64,000 bases of DNA, taken from contig NZ_JADWYS010000001.1 of NCBI RefSeq assembly GCF_015831345.1, positions 248,001 through 312,000 of the forward strand. The letters are read 5' to 3'. Below the pieces are notes generated by a model. The model saw only the letters and a list, made by a program, of their open reading frames with translations, was not told the DNA's origin and searched no databases. Below, piece after piece: positions 15,741 through 25,938 of this stretch (position 1 is its first letter; the number at the start of each line of letters is the position of its first letter). This DNA comes from Caenimonas aquaedulcis. Lineage in GTDB: Bacteria; Pseudomonadota; Gammaproteobacteria; Burkholderiales; Burkholderiaceae_C. The position numbers were made by a program, and so were the translations under genes.

Positions 15741-16498
15741 CGCCCGCACTCTCCGCGCGGGGCCTGCGCGTCGCGCTGGGCGGCGTCGAAGTGCTGCACG
15801 GCTTGGACCTGTCCCTGCCGGCCGGGCGGTGGACCGCCATCGTCGGGCCGAACGGCGCGGGCAAGACGACGCTGCTCAAGTCGCTGGCGGGCCTGCTGCA
15901 CGGCACGGGTGAAGTCGCGCTGCTCGGCCGCGCCGCGCCGTCGTGGACGCACAAGGAGCGCGCGCGCACGCTTGCCTGGCTGGGCCAGAACGAGGGCGGC
16001 GCGGAAGACCTGCTGGCGCGCGACGTGGTGATGCTCGGGCGCGTGCCGCACCAGTCCTGGCTCGGCGCGGCCAGTGGGGCAGACCGCGAAGCCGTACAGG
16101 CGGCGATGCACGAAACGCAATGCTGGGACTGGCGCGATCGCCCCCTCGGCAGCCTCTCGGGCGGCCAGCGCCAGCGCGTGCTGCTCGCGCGCGCGCTGGC
16201 GGTGCAGGCGCCGATCCTGCTCATGGACGAGCCGCTCGCCAACCTCGACCCGCCGCACCAGGCCGACTGGCTTCGCATCGTGCGCGCGCATGTGGCGCGC
16301 GGCGGCACGGCGCTGTCGGTGCTGCACGAGATCACGATGGCACTGCACGCGGACGACGTGGTGGTGATGGACGCCGGGCGCGTCGTGCACCAGGGCGCCT
16401 GCGAAGACGCGGGCACCCATCGCGCGCTCGAGCGGGTGTTCGCGCAGCGCATCCGGATCCATTCGCTGGCCGCGCAGTGGGTCGCGCTCCCCGCATGA
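15737..16498 (+). CDS. btuD: Vitamin B12 ABC transporter ATPase BtuD
   Basis: The 253-residue ABC ATPase has Walker A GPNGAGKTT (residues 37-45), the signature LSGGQRQRV (about 139-147), Walker B ILLMDEP (about 159-165) and an H-loop in LSVLHEI. It powers BtuC. The GTG start overlaps the last codon of btuC, and the stop lies 13 bases before cobQ. This completes the set btuB-(BtuF-like)-btuF-btuC-btuD-cobQ. Confidence 0.92.
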   Translation: MTPALSARGLRVALGGVEVLHGLDLSLPAGRWTAIVGPNGAGKTTLLKSLAGLLHGTGEVALLGRAAPSWTHKERARTLAWLGQNEGGAEDLLARDVVMLGRVPHQSWLGAASGADREAVQAAMHETQCWDWRDRPLGSLSGGQRQRVLLARALAVQAPILLMDEPLANLDPPHQADWLRIVRAHVARGGTALSVLHEITMALHADDVVVMDAGRVVHQGACEDAGTHRALERVFAQRIRIHSLAAQWVALPA

Positions 16499-16511
16499 CG
16501 CAGGAAGCCCC

Positions 16512-18002
16512 ATGACCGCACGCTGCGTGATGGTGCTGGGCACGACCAGCGGCGCCGGCAAGAGCTGGCTCGCCACGGCGCTGTGCCGCTGGTACGCGCG
16601 GCAGGGCTTGAAGGTCGCGCCCTTCAAGGCCCAGAACATGAGCAACAACGCGCGCGTGGTGGCGGGCGGTGAGATCGGCAGCGCGCAGTACTTCCAGGCG
16701 CTCGCCGCGCGCGCCGGGCCCGAAGTCCGCATGAACCCGCTGCTGCTCAAGCCAGAGAGCGACACGCACAGCCAGGTGGTGATGCTCGGCCAGGTCGACG
16801 AGGCGCTGTCGCGCATGCCCTGGCGCGATCGGGGCGCGGTGGTGTGGCCCCGCGTCGCGGCGGCGCTGGACGAACTGCGTGCGGAGAACGACGTGGTGGT
16901 GATCGAAGGCGCGGGCTCGCCCGCCGAGATCAACTTGATGGCGAGCGACATCGTGAACCTGCGCGTCGCGCGCCATGCCGGTGCGCGCTGCCTGCTCGTG
17001 ACGGACATCGACCGCGGCGGTGCGTTCGCGCACCTGTACGGCACCTGGGCGCTGCTGGCGGAAGCTGACCGCCGGCTGATCGACGGCTTCGTGCTGAACA
17101 AGTTCCGCGGCGACGCGTCGCTGCTTGCGCCCGCGCCGCAAATGCTGCGCGACCTCACCGGCATCCCCACCGTCGCCACCCTCCCGATGTGGCGCGGGCA
17201 CGGCCTGCCGGAAGAAGACGGGTTCCACGAGGCTGGCGGGGCGAATTCACTCCCTCTCCCCCTGGGAGAGGGCCGGGGTGAGGACACCGGGCGTCACGCT
17301 CCAACGAAGATCTCCATCGTCGCCTACCCCCGAATCAGCAACCTCGACGAATTCCAGCCCCTCGCGCACCTCCCCCAGATCCACCTCTCCTGGGCCCGCA
17401 CCCCGCAGGACCTCGCCGCCGCCGACTGGATCATCCTGCCCGGCTCCAAGCACACCAGCAGCGACCTGCAGTGGCTGCGCGCGCAGGGCCTGGACCGCGC
17501 GATCGCGCAGCATGCCGCCAAGGGCGGCCGCGTGCTGGGCATCTGCGGCGGCCTGCAGATGCTCGGCGAGGCGCTGATCGACACCGAAGGCATCGACGGC
17601 AATGGGCCGGGCCTGGGCCTGCTGCCCCTGGTCACGGTGTTCGAGCCGCGCAAGACGCTCCGCCGCCGCGCCGCGCGCTTCGAGGCGCTGCAGGGCGCGT
17701 GGTCCGCGCTGTCGGGTGTGGAGATGGACGGCTACGAAATCCACCATGGCCGCAGCGCGCAGCATCCCGCGATGGCGCGCGCGCATGAAGCGATGCCCGA
17801 AGGCCTCGCATGGCAGAGCAGCGAGGGCCACGTGCTGGGCCTCTACCTGCACGGCATGTTCGAGGACGCGCGGGTGGTGCATGCGCTGTTCGGCGCGCAG
17901 GCGCGCACGCTGGACAGCGTGTTCGACGGCCTTGCGGACTTCATCGACACGCATTTCGACACTGGGGTTCTTACCCATCTCATCGGTGCCGCAGGCGAGT
18001 GA
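16512..18002 (+). CDS. cobQ: Cobyric acid synthase CobQ (in-frame palindromic insert)
   Basis: The 496-residue product has the N-terminal dethiobiotin-synthetase-like ATP domain (GTTSGAGKSWLATALCRW; KAQNMSNNA) and the C-terminal class I glutamine amidotransferase domain with nucleophile C345 in GICGGLQMLGE. CobQ amidates four side chains of adenosylcobyric acid during B12 synthesis. It is the last gene of the riboswitch-led B12 operon; with no other cob genes here, it may serve salvage or belong to a split pathway. In the linker between domains, residues about 246-262 (SLPLPLGEGRGED and flanks) are encoded by a GC-rich palindrome inserted without breaking the frame. The enzyme is probably still active because both catalytic domains are complete. 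Confidence 0.92.
   Translation: MTARCVMVLGTTSGAGKSWLATALCRWYARQGLKVAPFKAQNMSNNARVVAGGEIGSAQYFQALAARAGPEVRMNPLLLKPESDTHSQVVMLGQVDEALSRMPWRDRGAVVWPRVAAALDELRAENDVVVIEGAGSPAEINLMASDIVNLRVARHAGARCLLVTDIDRGGAFAHLYGTWALLAEADRRLIDGFVLNKFRGDASLLAPAPQMLRDLTGIPTVATLPMWRGHGLPEEDGFHEAGGANSLPLPLGEGRGEDTGRHAPTKISIVAYPRISNLDEFQPLAHLPQIHLSWARTPQDLAAADWIILPGSKHTSSDLQWLRAQGLDRAIAQHAAKGGRVLGICGGLQMLGEALIDTEGIDGNGPGLGLLPLVTVFEPRKTLRRRAARFEALQGAWSALSGVEMDGYEIHHGRSAQHPAMARAHEAMPEGLAWQSSEGHVLGLYLHGMFEDARVVHALFGAQARTLDSVFDGLADFIDTHFDTGVLTHLIGAAGE
17252..17284. repeat. GGGAGAGGG palindrome inserted in frame within cobQ
   Basis: The 9-base arms CCCTCTCCC (17252-17260) and GGGAGAGGG (17264-17272) enclose CCT and are followed by CCGGGGTGAGGA. 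This is the layout of a small intergenic palindrome common in many proteobacterial genomes. Here it lies inside a gene and is translated as PLPLGEGRGED in the interdomain linker of CobQ. The local protein sequence does not resemble the family, which supports insertion. Confidence 0.8.
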
Positions 18003-18056
18003 CAACGCTGGCCCCACCGTCTATGCTTGCAGCGACCAAACCGTTGGGAGCTCGCC

Positions 18057-18494
18057 ATGTACAAACGCATCCTGTTGGCCTATGACGGATCCGACGCGGG
18101 GCAGAAAGCCCTGCTGGATTCGCGCGAGCTGGCGCACTGGAGCCAGTCCGAACTGGCGCTCGTCGCGGTCATGCCGTCGGCGATGAGCTTCGTCGGCCTC
18201 GAAGGCGGGGTCTACGACATGGAGCTGGAGGAGCGCGAGAAGAAGAAGCACCAGGCCGTGCTGGACGACGGCCTGCGGCGCCTCTCCGAAGCCGGCTTCA
18301 CCTCGCGCGGCGAAGTGGTGGTGGGCGAGGCCGTCGACGAGATCTGCAAGTACGCCAAGAAGATCCACGCCGACCTCATCGTCGTCGGCCACAAGCACCT
18401 GGACAGCTGGGCCGCCCGCTGGTGGCGCGGCTCCATCTCGGGCGCCATGATCGAGCACGCGCCGTGCAGCGTGCTGGTCGTCATCACGCAGTAG
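18057..18494 (+). CDS. Universal stress protein (UspA family)
   Basis: The 145-residue protein has the UspA fold: N-terminal YKRILLAYDGSDAGQKAL and the C-terminal nucleotide-binding pattern IVVGHKHLDSW ... GSISGAMIEHAPCSVLVV, a variant of G-2x-G-9x-G(S/T) that suggests ATP binding. The start at 18057 is preceded by GGGAG; an in-frame start 30 bases earlier gives an unrelated extension. It stands alone 54 bases after cobQ and is followed by a methyltransferase gene. Such proteins respond to starvation and other stresses; the exact role is unknown. Confidence 0.9.
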   Translation: MYKRILLAYDGSDAGQKALLDSRELAHWSQSELALVAVMPSAMSFVGLEGGVYDMELEEREKKKHQAVLDDGLRRLSEAGFTSRGEVVVGEAVDEICKYAKKIHADLIVVGHKHLDSWAARWWRGSISGAMIEHAPCSVLVVITQ

Positions 18495-18505
18495 CGGGGC
18501 ACGCC

Positions 18506-19174
18506 ATGAGGCCGCACATCGCCCCGCGCGGGGGCAAGCCGTCGCGTTCCGCCGCGCTCGACCAGTATCGCCGCCGCGCCGCGGGCTACGACCGCGAGCT
18601 GCTGCTTTTCGAGCCGATCCGCACCGAGGCGATCGCCGCGCTCGATGTCCACCGCGGCGACGTCGTGCTCGACGTGGGCTGCGGCACCGGCCTGTCCTTC
18701 GAGATGCTGCACGACCGCATCGGCAAGGGCGGCCGCATCGTCGGCATCGAACAATGCCCCGAGATGCTCGCCAGGGCGCGGGCGCGGGTGGATGCGGCGC
18801 ACTGGACGAACGTGGAGCTGGTCGGCGCCCCTGCGGCCATCGCGCGCTGGAGCGGCAAGGCCGATGCCGCGCTCTTCCACTTCACGCACGACGTGCTGCG
18901 CGAACCCGCGGCGATCGCGAACGTGCTCTCGCACCTCCAGCCCGGTGCGCACGTCGTCGCCTCGGGCCTGCAGTGGGCGCCGCCCTGGGCCTGGCCCACC
19001 AACGGCTTCGTGATGCTCGCGGCGATGTACTCGGTGACGTCGCTGGAGGGCCTGGGCAAGCCCTGGGACCTGCTCGCCCGCCACCTCTCCGATGTCGAGG
19101 TGGTCACCACGGCTTTCGGCGGCATCTACATCGCCAGGGGCCGCTACGCCCCCGGCAGAAGCGTCGCGCATTGA
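18506..19174 (+). CDS. SAM-dependent class I methyltransferase
   Basis: This 222-residue protein carries the SAM-binding motif I VVLDVGCGTGLSFEML (about residues 53-68) and an acidic motif II (GIEQCPEM). The N-terminal segment DQYRRRAAGYDRE is typical of small UbiE/COQ5-like or phospholipid methyltransferases. The substrate cannot be told. It starts 11 bases after the stress protein gene, so they may be co-transcribed. The ATG at 18506 is chosen because the residues in front of it in the same frame do not look like protein. Confidence 0.8.
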   Translation: MRPHIAPRGGKPSRSAALDQYRRRAAGYDRELLLFEPIRTEAIAALDVHRGDVVLDVGCGTGLSFEMLHDRIGKGGRIVGIEQCPEMLARARARVDAAHWTNVELVGAPAAIARWSGKADAALFHFTHDVLREPAAIANVLSHLQPGAHVVASGLQWAPPWAWPTNGFVMLAAMYSVTSLEGLGKPWDLLARHLSDVEVVTTAFGGIYIARGRYAPGRSVAH

Positions 19175-19210
19175 ATCGAACCACAACAGGCAACACCCAA
19201 GGAGACTCCG

Positions 19211-20704
19211 ATGTATCGATTGACCGCACTTGCGCTCGCCGCCTTGCTCGCCGGCTGCGCGAGCGCCCCCGATTTCCAGCGCCGCGCCGGCCACATCAAG
19301 AACGTGGTGGTGATCTACGCCGAGAACCACAGCTTCGACAACATGTACGGCATGTTCCCCGGCGCCAACGGCATCGCGAACGCCACGCCCGCGCAATACA
19401 CGCAGCTGGGCCATGACGGCAAGCCGCTGCCCGAACTGGTCGTGTGGGGCGGCGACGGCAAGCCCAATGCCGCCTACCCGCGCATGCCCAACAAGCCCTT
19501 CCGCATCGACGCGCCGCCGTTGAACAAGCCGCCCACGCAGATCGTCCCGAGCCCGGTCCACGCCTTCTTCCACAATCAGGAGCAGATCAACGGCGGCGCC
19601 AACAACATGTTCGCGGCGATGTCCACCGTCGGCGGCTGGACGATGGGCTATTACGACGGCAGCCAGTTCCGCCTGTGGAAGTGGGCGCAGGAATACACGC
19701 TGGCCGACAACTTCTTCATGGGCGCGTTCGGCGGCTCCTACCTCAATCACCAGTACCTCATCTGCGCCTGCGCGCCGCGGCACGATACTGCTCCCGCGTC
19801 GATGCGCATCCGGCTGGACGCGAACGGCAAGCTCGAGAAGCGGCCCGGCTCGCCCGCGGCCAGCGAGGGCGCCGTGCAGGTCTTCAGCGGGGGTGGCGTG
19901 CAGGTCACGCCGGACGGCTGGTCGGTCAACACGACGCAGCCGCCGTGGCAGCCGAGCGGCGTGCCCCCTGCGGCCAATGGCCCGCTCAACGCGGCCGACC
20001 CCGCCGGCAATGCCGCGCAGGGCGTGCCGTTGCCGCCCCAGACCACGCCGACCATCGGCGACCGCCTGAGCGCGCGCGGCATCTCGTGGGCCTGGTATGC
20101 CGGTGCGTACAAGCAGGCGCTGGCCGACGGCGAGCAGCCCGCGAGCGTGAAGCGCAAGATCATCTACGAGCGCGCCGACAACTCCCCGGCCTTCCAGCCG
20201 CACCACCAGCCGTTCAACTATTACGCGCGCTTCGCGCCAGGCACCGCCGACCGCGCGAAGCATTTGCTCGACGGCTCGGACTTCGAGCGCGACATCGCGG
20301 CGGGCACGTTGCCGGCGGTGAGCTTCTACAAGCCGGCAGGGCGGGACACCCAGCACCCGTCGTACACCGACATCATGACCGGCGACATGCACATCGACGG
20401 GCTGCTGCAAAAGCTGCGCGCGAGCCCGCAGTGGAAGGACATGCTCGTGATCGTGACGTACGACGAGAACGGCGGCTATTGGGACCATGTGCCGCCGCCG
20501 ACGGGCCCGGGCTGGGGCGACAAGTTCGGCCCCGGCACGCGCATCCCCACGCTGCTGATCGGCCCGACGGTGCGCAAGCACCATGTCGACTCGACGGCGT
20601 ACGACACGACCTCCATCCTGAAGTTCGTGACGAAGCGCTTCGGCCTCGAGCCGCTGCCCGGGGTGCGGGAGAAGATGGGGGACTTCAGCTCGGCGCTGGA
20701 GTGA
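19211..20704 (+). CDS. AcpA-type acid phosphatase / phosphoesterase lipoprotein
   Basis: The 497-residue product has a lipoprotein signal (LLAGC, Cys16) and belongs to the phospholipase C/acid phosphatase AcpA family: the N-terminal metal-binding block VVVIYAENHSFDNMYG and the C-terminal VTYDENGGYWDHV are both present. The family hydrolyses phosphate esters in the periplasm or at the cell surface. AAGGAG precedes the start. It lies 36 bases after the methyltransferase gene, and a large palindromic repeat follows the stop. Phosphatase versus phospholipase activity cannot be separated by sequence alone. Confidence 0.85.
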   Translation: MYRLTALALAALLAGCASAPDFQRRAGHIKNVVVIYAENHSFDNMYGMFPGANGIANATPAQYTQLGHDGKPLPELVVWGGDGKPNAAYPRMPNKPFRIDAPPLNKPPTQIVPSPVHAFFHNQEQINGGANNMFAAMSTVGGWTMGYYDGSQFRLWKWAQEYTLADNFFMGAFGGSYLNHQYLICACAPRHDTAPASMRIRLDANGKLEKRPGSPAASEGAVQVFSGGGVQVTPDGWSVNTTQPPWQPSGVPPAANGPLNAADPAGNAAQGVPLPPQTTPTIGDRLSARGISWAWYAGAYKQALADGEQPASVKRKIIYERADNSPAFQPHHQPFNYYARFAPGTADRAKHLLDGSDFERDIAAGTLPAVSFYKPAGRDTQHPSYTDIMTGDMHIDGLLQKLRASPQWKDMLVIVTYDENGGYWDHVPPPTGPGWGDKFGPGTRIPTLLIGPTVRKHHVDSTAYDTTSILKFVTKRFGLEPLPGVREKMGDFSSALE

Positions 20705-20733
20705 GGGTGGCGGCGGACCGGGGTGGGGCCAGG

Positions 20734-20887
20734 GCTTCTTGAACGCAGAGGGCGCAGAGGTTGCGCAGAGGGCGCAGAGAAGAATTCAAGGAAATCCAGG
20801 AATTTAAAAACCTGAATTCCTTTTGTGTTCCTTTGGCATTTCTCTGCGTCCTCTGCGCAACCTCTGCGCCCTCTGCGTTCAAAAAGC
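20734..20887. repeat. Long palindromic repeat, copy 4 (CGCAGAG subfamily, most regular)
   Basis: This is the cleanest copy of the family. Arms of about 48 bases (20734-20781 and 20839-20887) start GCTTCTTGAACGCAGAG and end with its complement, and each holds four CGCAGAG units spaced 9, 11 and 9 bases. The core itself folds (CAGGAATTTAAAAACCTGAATTCC). Transcribed, the element would form a hairpin of about 150 bases. It lies downstream of the phosphatase gene. Confidence 0.9.
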
Positions 20888-21110
20888 CCGGCCGCGCCGA
20901 TGTCGAGTCAAACGCACATCCAAAGCGAATGCTGGGTAAAAATCGGGTAAACCTCGGTAAACCGCCCGTTTGGGCGCAGGAACGGGCCTACATTGGATTG
21001 CGTCGGCGGCTTATGGCTGTGCCACGGGGTGTGCGTCACGCTGGCGCCACCCGGGCGAATGCATCGCGCAACCATCGCGGCTGCCGGCCTCCCATAAGAA
21101 GGAAACCTGA
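20888..21110. other. Leader region before mdtA, no gene seen
   Basis: Between repeat copy 4 and mdtA I see no coding potential. A locally AT-richer patch with three GGTAAA-type repeats (GGGTAAAAATCGGGTAAACC, about 20936-20955, then CGGTAAACCG to 20965) and a palindromic CGGTTTACCG-like stretch may hold the mdtA promoter or an operator. AGAAGGAAACCTGA just before 21111 supplies the ribosome binding site. Confidence 0.35.
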
Positions 21111-22811
21111 ATGCAAGCGCAGCCCCCGGTCGATCCGCCCACCCACGAACCGCTCCCCGGCGAGCCGCCCCGCAGGAAACTGAGCCGGCGCGCTTCCATC
21201 ATCGGCGCGGTGGTCGCATTGCTGGTGGTCGCGGGCGTCGGCTGGCTCGCGTGGGACCTCACCCACCCTGACAAGACGGCATCGGCACCCGGGGGACCCG
21301 GCGGCCCGGGCGGTCCGGGCGCCGGCGGGCCTGGCGGGCCTGGCGGTGGTGGACGCGGCCGCGGCGCGGCGACGACCGTGGGCGTGGCCATCGCCGAGAA
21401 GACCGACATCCCCATCGTCATGGACGCGCTGGGCACCGTGGTGCCGCAAGCCTCCGTGCGCGTGCGCCCGCAGGTGTCGGGCGTGCTGCAGCAGGTCCTC
21501 TTCAAGGAAGGCCAGATGGTGCGCAAGGGCGAGCTCATGGCCACCATCGACCCGCGCCAGTTCGAGATGGCGCTGCAGCAGGCCTCGGGCCAGCGCATGC
21601 GCGACGAGGCGCAGCTGCAGGCGGCGCAGGTCACGCTGCAGCGCTACCGCACGCTGCTGCAGCAGGATTCGATCGCGCGGCAGGACGTGGACACGCAGGC
21701 GGCGCTCGTGAAGCAGCTCGAAGCCACCATCGTGGTGGACAAGGCGAACGAAGGCACGGCGCGATTGAACCTCGGCTACACGCGCATCGTCGCGCCGATC
21801 GCCGGGCGCGTGGGCCTGCGCGCGGTGGACGTGGGCAACGTGGTGAACACGAGCGATGCGAACGGCATCGGCCTCATCACCGCGATCTCCCCCATCGACG
21901 TGGAATTCGCGGTGCCGCAGGACCAGGCGCCGCTGCTCCAACAGAATGCGGGCGCGGCGATGGAGGCCAAGGCTTTCGACCGCACGCGGCAGACCGTGCT
22001 CGACACGGGCGTCTTCGCGTCGCTGGACAACCAGGTCGACACGCAGACCGGCACGGTGCGCGCCAAGGCGCGCTTCAACAATGCGAAGCTGCAGCTCTTT
22101 CCCAGCCAGTTCGTGAACCTGCAGCTCAACGTGCGGGTGATCAAGGACGCCGTCGTCGTGCCTGTCTCGGCCCTGCGCCACGGCAATGCGGGCGACTACG
22201 TGTTCGTGCTGAAGGAAGACCGCACGGTGTCGCAGCGCCCGGTGACCAAGGGCCAGGCGACCGTCGACAAGGTGCAGATCGCGACCGGCCTGCAGGTCGG
22301 CGAACGCGTCATCACCGAAGGCGCGGACCGGCTGCGCGACGGCTCGCGCGTGGTGCTGCCGGGCGATGCGCCCGGGGCCGGGCGCGGGCAAGGGCAGGGC
22401 GGCGGGCGACGGCGCAGTGCCGAAGGCGCTTCCGCGCCGCAGGCGGGAGCTTCGGGTTCCGCGGAAGCGCCCGTTGCAGCCGGTGGCGACTCCGAGCGCC
22501 GCCAGCGCTCGCGCACCCCGGCCGCCAGCGGCCCGGCGGACGCCACGCCGCAGAACGGCCCCGCGCAGGCGCAGCGCCGCACGGCAGGTTCCGCGCCGGC
22601 GGGGGCGCCTGCCGCCGCCGGAACCCCGCTGAGCGACAAGCCCACCGCCGAGCAGCGCCAGCGCCTGCTCGACTCCGCCAAGGACGACCCGGAGCAGCTC
22701 GCGCGCCGCAAGAAATTCCTGGACGCGCTGGACAAGGGCGACCCGCAGGCCGTGGAGCGCTGGCACATGATGCAGCAGCGACGCCGCGAAGGCGGAGGGG
22801 CCGGCCAGTGA
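21111..22811 (+). CDS. mdtA: RND efflux periplasmic adaptor MdtA, with long C-terminal tail
   Basis: The 566-residue product has one N-terminal membrane anchor (about residues 29-50), a Gly/Pro-rich linker (about 60-84), and the lipoyl, hairpin and beta-barrel domains of membrane fusion proteins ([36 protein letters not shown]). The MdtA core ends near residue 423. The remaining 140 or so residues are low-complexity (Ala, Pro, Gly, Arg, Gln), followed by a charged helical stretch ([19 protein letters not shown]). The tail is much longer than in E. coli MdtA (415 residues). It starts the operon mdtA-mdtB-mdtC-OMF. Confidence 0.9.
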   Translation: MQAQPPVDPPTHEPLPGEPPRRKLSRRASIIGAVVALLVVAGVGWLAWDLTHPDKTASAPGGPGGPGGPGAGGPGGPGGGGRGRGAATTVGVAIAEKTDIPIVMDALGTVVPQASVRVRPQVSGVLQQVLFKEGQMVRKGELMATIDPRQFEMALQQASGQRMRDEAQLQAAQVTLQRYRTLLQQDSIARQDVDTQAALVKQLEATIVVDKANEGTARLNLGYTRIVAPIAGRVGLRAVDVGNVVNTSDANGIGLITAISPIDVEFAVPQDQAPLLQQNAGAAMEAKAFDRTRQTVLDTGVFASLDNQVDTQTGTVRAKARFNNAKLQLFPSQFVNLQLNVRVIKDAVVVPVSALRHGNAGDYVFVLKEDRTVSQRPVTKGQATVDKVQIATGLQVGERVITEGADRLRDGSRVVLPGDAPGAGRGQGQGGGRRRSAEGASAPQAGASGSAEAPVAAGGDSERRQRSRTPAASGPADATPQNGPAQAQRRTAGSAPAGAPAAAGTPLSDKPTAEQRQRLLDSAKDDPEQLARRKKFLDALDKGDPQAVERWHMMQQRRREGGGAGQ

Positions 22812-22833
22812 TCCCTCTCGCGCGGGGGCTCTG

Positions 22834-25800
22834 ATGTCCCCATCCCGTCCTTTCATCCTGCGGCCGGTCGCGACCTCGCTGCTGATGGTGGCCATCGTGC
22901 TGGCCGGCATCGTGGGCTTCAAGTTCCTGCCGCTGTCCGCGTTGCCGCAGGTCGACTACCCGACCATCCAGGTGCAGACGCTCTACCCGGGCGCGAGCCC
23001 CGAGGTGATGGCGCAGACCGTGTCCGCGCCGCTGGAGCGGCAATTCGGGCAGATGCCCGGGCTCTCGCGCATGAGCTCCACCAGCGCGGCGGGCGTCTCG
23101 ATCGTCACGCTGCAGTTCGGCCTCGGCCTCGCGCTCGACGTCGCGGAGCAGCAGGTGCAGGCGGCCATCAACGCCGGTGCGTCCCTGCTGCCGGCGGACC
23201 TGCCCGCGCCGCCGGTGTACGCGAAGGTGAACCCGGCCGACGCGCCGGTACTCACGCTCGCGATCACCTCCGATTCGCTGCCGCTCACCGACGTGCAGAA
23301 CATCGCCAACACGCGGCTCGCGCTGAAGATCAGCCAGGTGAACGGCGTGGGCCTCGTCACGCTGTCGGGCGGGCAGCGTCCGGCGGTGCGCATCCAGGTG
23401 GATACGCGCGCGCTGGCCTCCTATGGCCTCACGCTCGACAACGTCCGCACCGCGATCACCGCGGCCAACGCCAACGGCGCCAAGGGCAGCATCGACGGGC
23501 CGACGCGCGCGTACACCATCAACTCCAACGACCAGCTCGTGGCGGCGGAGGACTACCAGAAGCTCATCGTGTCGTTCAAGAACGGCGCGCCGGTGCGCCT
23601 GTCGGACATCGCGAAGGCGGTGGAGAGCGCGGAGAACGTCAAGCTCGGCGCCTGGGCCGTGATCCACGGGCAGCTCAAGCCCGCGATCATCCTGAACGTG
23701 CAGCGGCAACCGGGCGCGAACGTCATCGCCACCGTCGATGCGATCAAGCAGCGCCTGCCCGAGCTCACCGCGGGCCTTCCGGCCCAGCTGAAGGTGGACG
23801 TGCTGAGCGACCGCACGACCGGCATCCGCGCCTCGGTGGAGCACGTGCAGATCGAGCTGATCCTCGCGGTGGTGCTGGTGGTGCTGGTGATCTTCGCCTT
23901 CCTGCACAGCCCGCGCGCGACGCTGATCGCGAGCCTGGCGGTGCCGATCTCGCTGATCGGCACCTGCGGGATGATGTACCTGCTCGGCTACAGCCTGAAC
24001 AACCTGAGCCTCATGTCCCTCACCATCGCGACGGGCTTCGTCGTGGACGATGCCATCGTGATGATCGAGAACATCTCGCGCCACATCGAGGACGGCGAGC
24101 CGCCGATGCAGGCGGCGCTCAAGGGCGCGACGGAGATCGGCTTCACCATCATTTCGCTGACGGTGTCTCTGATCGCGGTGCTGATCCCGCTGCTCTTCAT
24201 GGGCGACGTGGTCGGGCGCCTGTTCCGGGAGTTCGCGGTGACCCTGGCGATCACCATCCTCATCTCTGCCGTGGTTTCGCTCACGCTCGTGCCGATGATG
24301 TCCGCGCGCTGGCTCACCGCGCACCCGGGCGGCGAGAAGGGCCTGGGCGGAAAGATCCAGCGCATGTTCGACCGCGTGGTGGACAAGTACGACGGCATGC
24401 TCGTGTGGGTGCTGGATCGCGAGAAGCTCACCCTGCTCGTGGCGCTGGGCACGCTGGTGCTCACCGTGCTGCTGTACCTGTGGATCCCCAAGGGGCTGTT
24501 CCCCACGCAGGACACGGGGCAGCTGCAGGCGCGGGTGGAGGCGTCGCAATCGGTCTCCTACACCGCGATGGCGCAGATGCAGCAGGAAGTCGCGCGGTTC
24601 ATGATGGAGGACCCGGACGTCGAGACGCTGTCGAGCTTCGTCGGCGTGGACGCTGCCAACAACACCATGCTGCATACCGGCCGCATGCTGATCAACCTGA
24701 AGAAGAGCCACGACGACCAGCAGGCCGTCATGGACCGACTGCGACGCCAGGCGCAGCGCGTGCCGGGCATCACCCTGTACCTGCAACCGACGCAGGACCT
24801 CACCATCGACGCCGAAAGCGGGCCGACGCAATACCGCGTGTCGCTCGAGGGCGCGGACAACGCGCTCGTCACGCAATGGTCGACGCGCCTGGTGGAGAAG
24901 CTGAAGGGAGAGCCCAAGGTGCGTAACCCGGTGACGGACTCCGATGCGTCGAGCGCCGCCGTCTACGTGGACATCGACCGCGACACCGCCGCGCGCCTGA
25001 ACATCTCCGCCGCCGACATCGACGCCGCGCTCTACAGCGCGTTCGGCCAGCGCATCGTCTCGACGATCTTCACGCAGACCAACCAGTACCGCGTGATCCT
25101 GGAGGCGCGGCCCGACGGCGCGGCCTCGCCGGCGACGCTCGGGATGGTGCAGCTCAAGAGCTCGTCCGGCGACCCGATTCCGCTGTCCTCCGTCGCCAAC
25201 ATCGTCGAGCGGCGCGCGCCGCTGCAGATCACGCACGTGTCGCAATACCCCGCGACGACCATCGGTTTCGACACCGCGCCGGGGGTGTCGCTCGGCACGG
25301 CGGTGGACGCGGTCCGCGCGGCGGCGAAGGACATCGAGCTGCCCAACAGCGTGTCGCTGACCTTCCTCGGCGCCTCCGGGGCATATGAAGCGTCGCTTTC
25401 GAACCAGCTCTGGCTGATCCTGGCCGCGGTGATCTGCGTGTACATCGTGCTGGGGGTGCTCTATGAGAGCTACATCCACCCGCTCACGATCCTTTCGACG
25501 CTGCCGTCCGCGGGCGTGGGCGCGCTGCTCGCGCTGCTGGTGAGCGGCAACGGGCTGGGCGTGATCGGGATCATCGGCATCATCCTCTTGATCGGCATCG
25601 TGAAGAAGAACGCGATCATGATGATCGACTTCGCGATCGAGGCGGAGCGCAACGAAGGCAAGAGCCCGCGCGAGGCGATCCACCAGGCGGCGCTGCTGCG
25701 CTTCCGGCCGATCCTGATGACGACGCTGGCGGCGCTGTTCGCGGCCGTGCCGCTGATGCTGGGCTGGGGCGAGGGTGCCGAGCTGCGCCGACCGCTGGGC

Positions 25801-25938
25801 CTCGCGATCTTCGGCGGATTGATCGTGAGCCAGCTGCTCACCTTGTTCACGACGCCGGTGATCTACCTGGGGTTCGATGCGTTGGGGCGGCGGTGGGGCA
25901 GGAAGTCACCCTCCGTCCAACCCGAGGGCCGCGCATGA
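22834..25938 (+). CDS. mdtB: RND multidrug efflux pump subunit MdtB
   Basis: The 1034-residue protein is a full RND transporter: 12 membrane helices with two large periplasmic loops, the start [20 protein letters not shown], and the proton-relay helix 4 with [21 protein letters not shown] (two adjacent aspartates). In the MdtABC system two different RND subunits assemble into one trimer. It follows mdtA by 22 bases and overlaps mdtC by four (ATGA). In E. coli the system exports novobiocin, bile salts and other compounds; substrates here are unknown. Confidence 0.93.
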   Translation: MSPSRPFILRPVATSLLMVAIVLAGIVGFKFLPLSALPQVDYPTIQVQTLYPGASPEVMAQTVSAPLERQFGQMPGLSRMSSTSAAGVSIVTLQFGLGLALDVAEQQVQAAINAGASLLPADLPAPPVYAKVNPADAPVLTLAITSDSLPLTDVQNIANTRLALKISQVNGVGLVTLSGGQRPAVRIQVDTRALASYGLTLDNVRTAITAANANGAKGSIDGPTRAYTINSNDQLVAAEDYQKLIVSFKNGAPVRLSDIAKAVESAENVKLGAWAVIHGQLKPAIILNVQRQPGANVIATVDAIKQRLPELTAGLPAQLKVDVLSDRTTGIRASVEHVQIELILAVVLVVLVIFAFLHSPRATLIASLAVPISLIGTCGMMYLLGYSLNNLSLMSLTIATGFVVDDAIVMIENISRHIEDGEPPMQAALKGATEIGFTIISLTVSLIAVLIPLLFMGDVVGRLFREFAVTLAITILISAVVSLTLVPMMSARWLTAHPGGEKGLGGKIQRMFDRVVDKYDGMLVWVLDREKLTLLVALGTLVLTVLLYLWIPKGLFPTQDTGQLQARVEASQSVSYTAMAQMQQEVARFMMEDPDVETLSSFVGVDAANNTMLHTGRMLINLKKSHDDQQAVMDRLRRQAQRVPGITLYLQPTQDLTIDAESGPTQYRVSLEGADNALVTQWSTRLVEKLKGEPKVRNPVTDSDASSAAVYVDIDRDTAARLNISAADIDAALYSAFGQRIVSTIFTQTNQYRVILEARPDGAASPATLGMVQLKSSSGDPIPLSSVANIVERRAPLQITHVSQYPATTIGFDTAPGVSLGTAVDAVRAAAKDIELPNSVSLTFLGASGAYEASLSNQLWLILAAVICVYIVLGVLYESYIHPLTILSTLPSAGVGALLALLVSGNGLGVIGIIGIILLIGIVKKNAIMMIDFAIEAERNEGKSPREAIHQAALLRFRPILMTTLAALFAAVPLMLGWGEGAELRRPLGLAIFGGLIVSQLLTLFTTPVIYLGFDALGRRWGRKSPSVQPEGRA

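Noticed and set aside
22312..25683. Very long open frame on the strand opposite mdtB (and a similar one opposite mdtC at 25863-28712)
   Set aside because: These frames stay open only because the sense genes have GC-rich third positions; the translations are Arg/Ala/His-rich without any domain, and mdtB and mdtC are certain.
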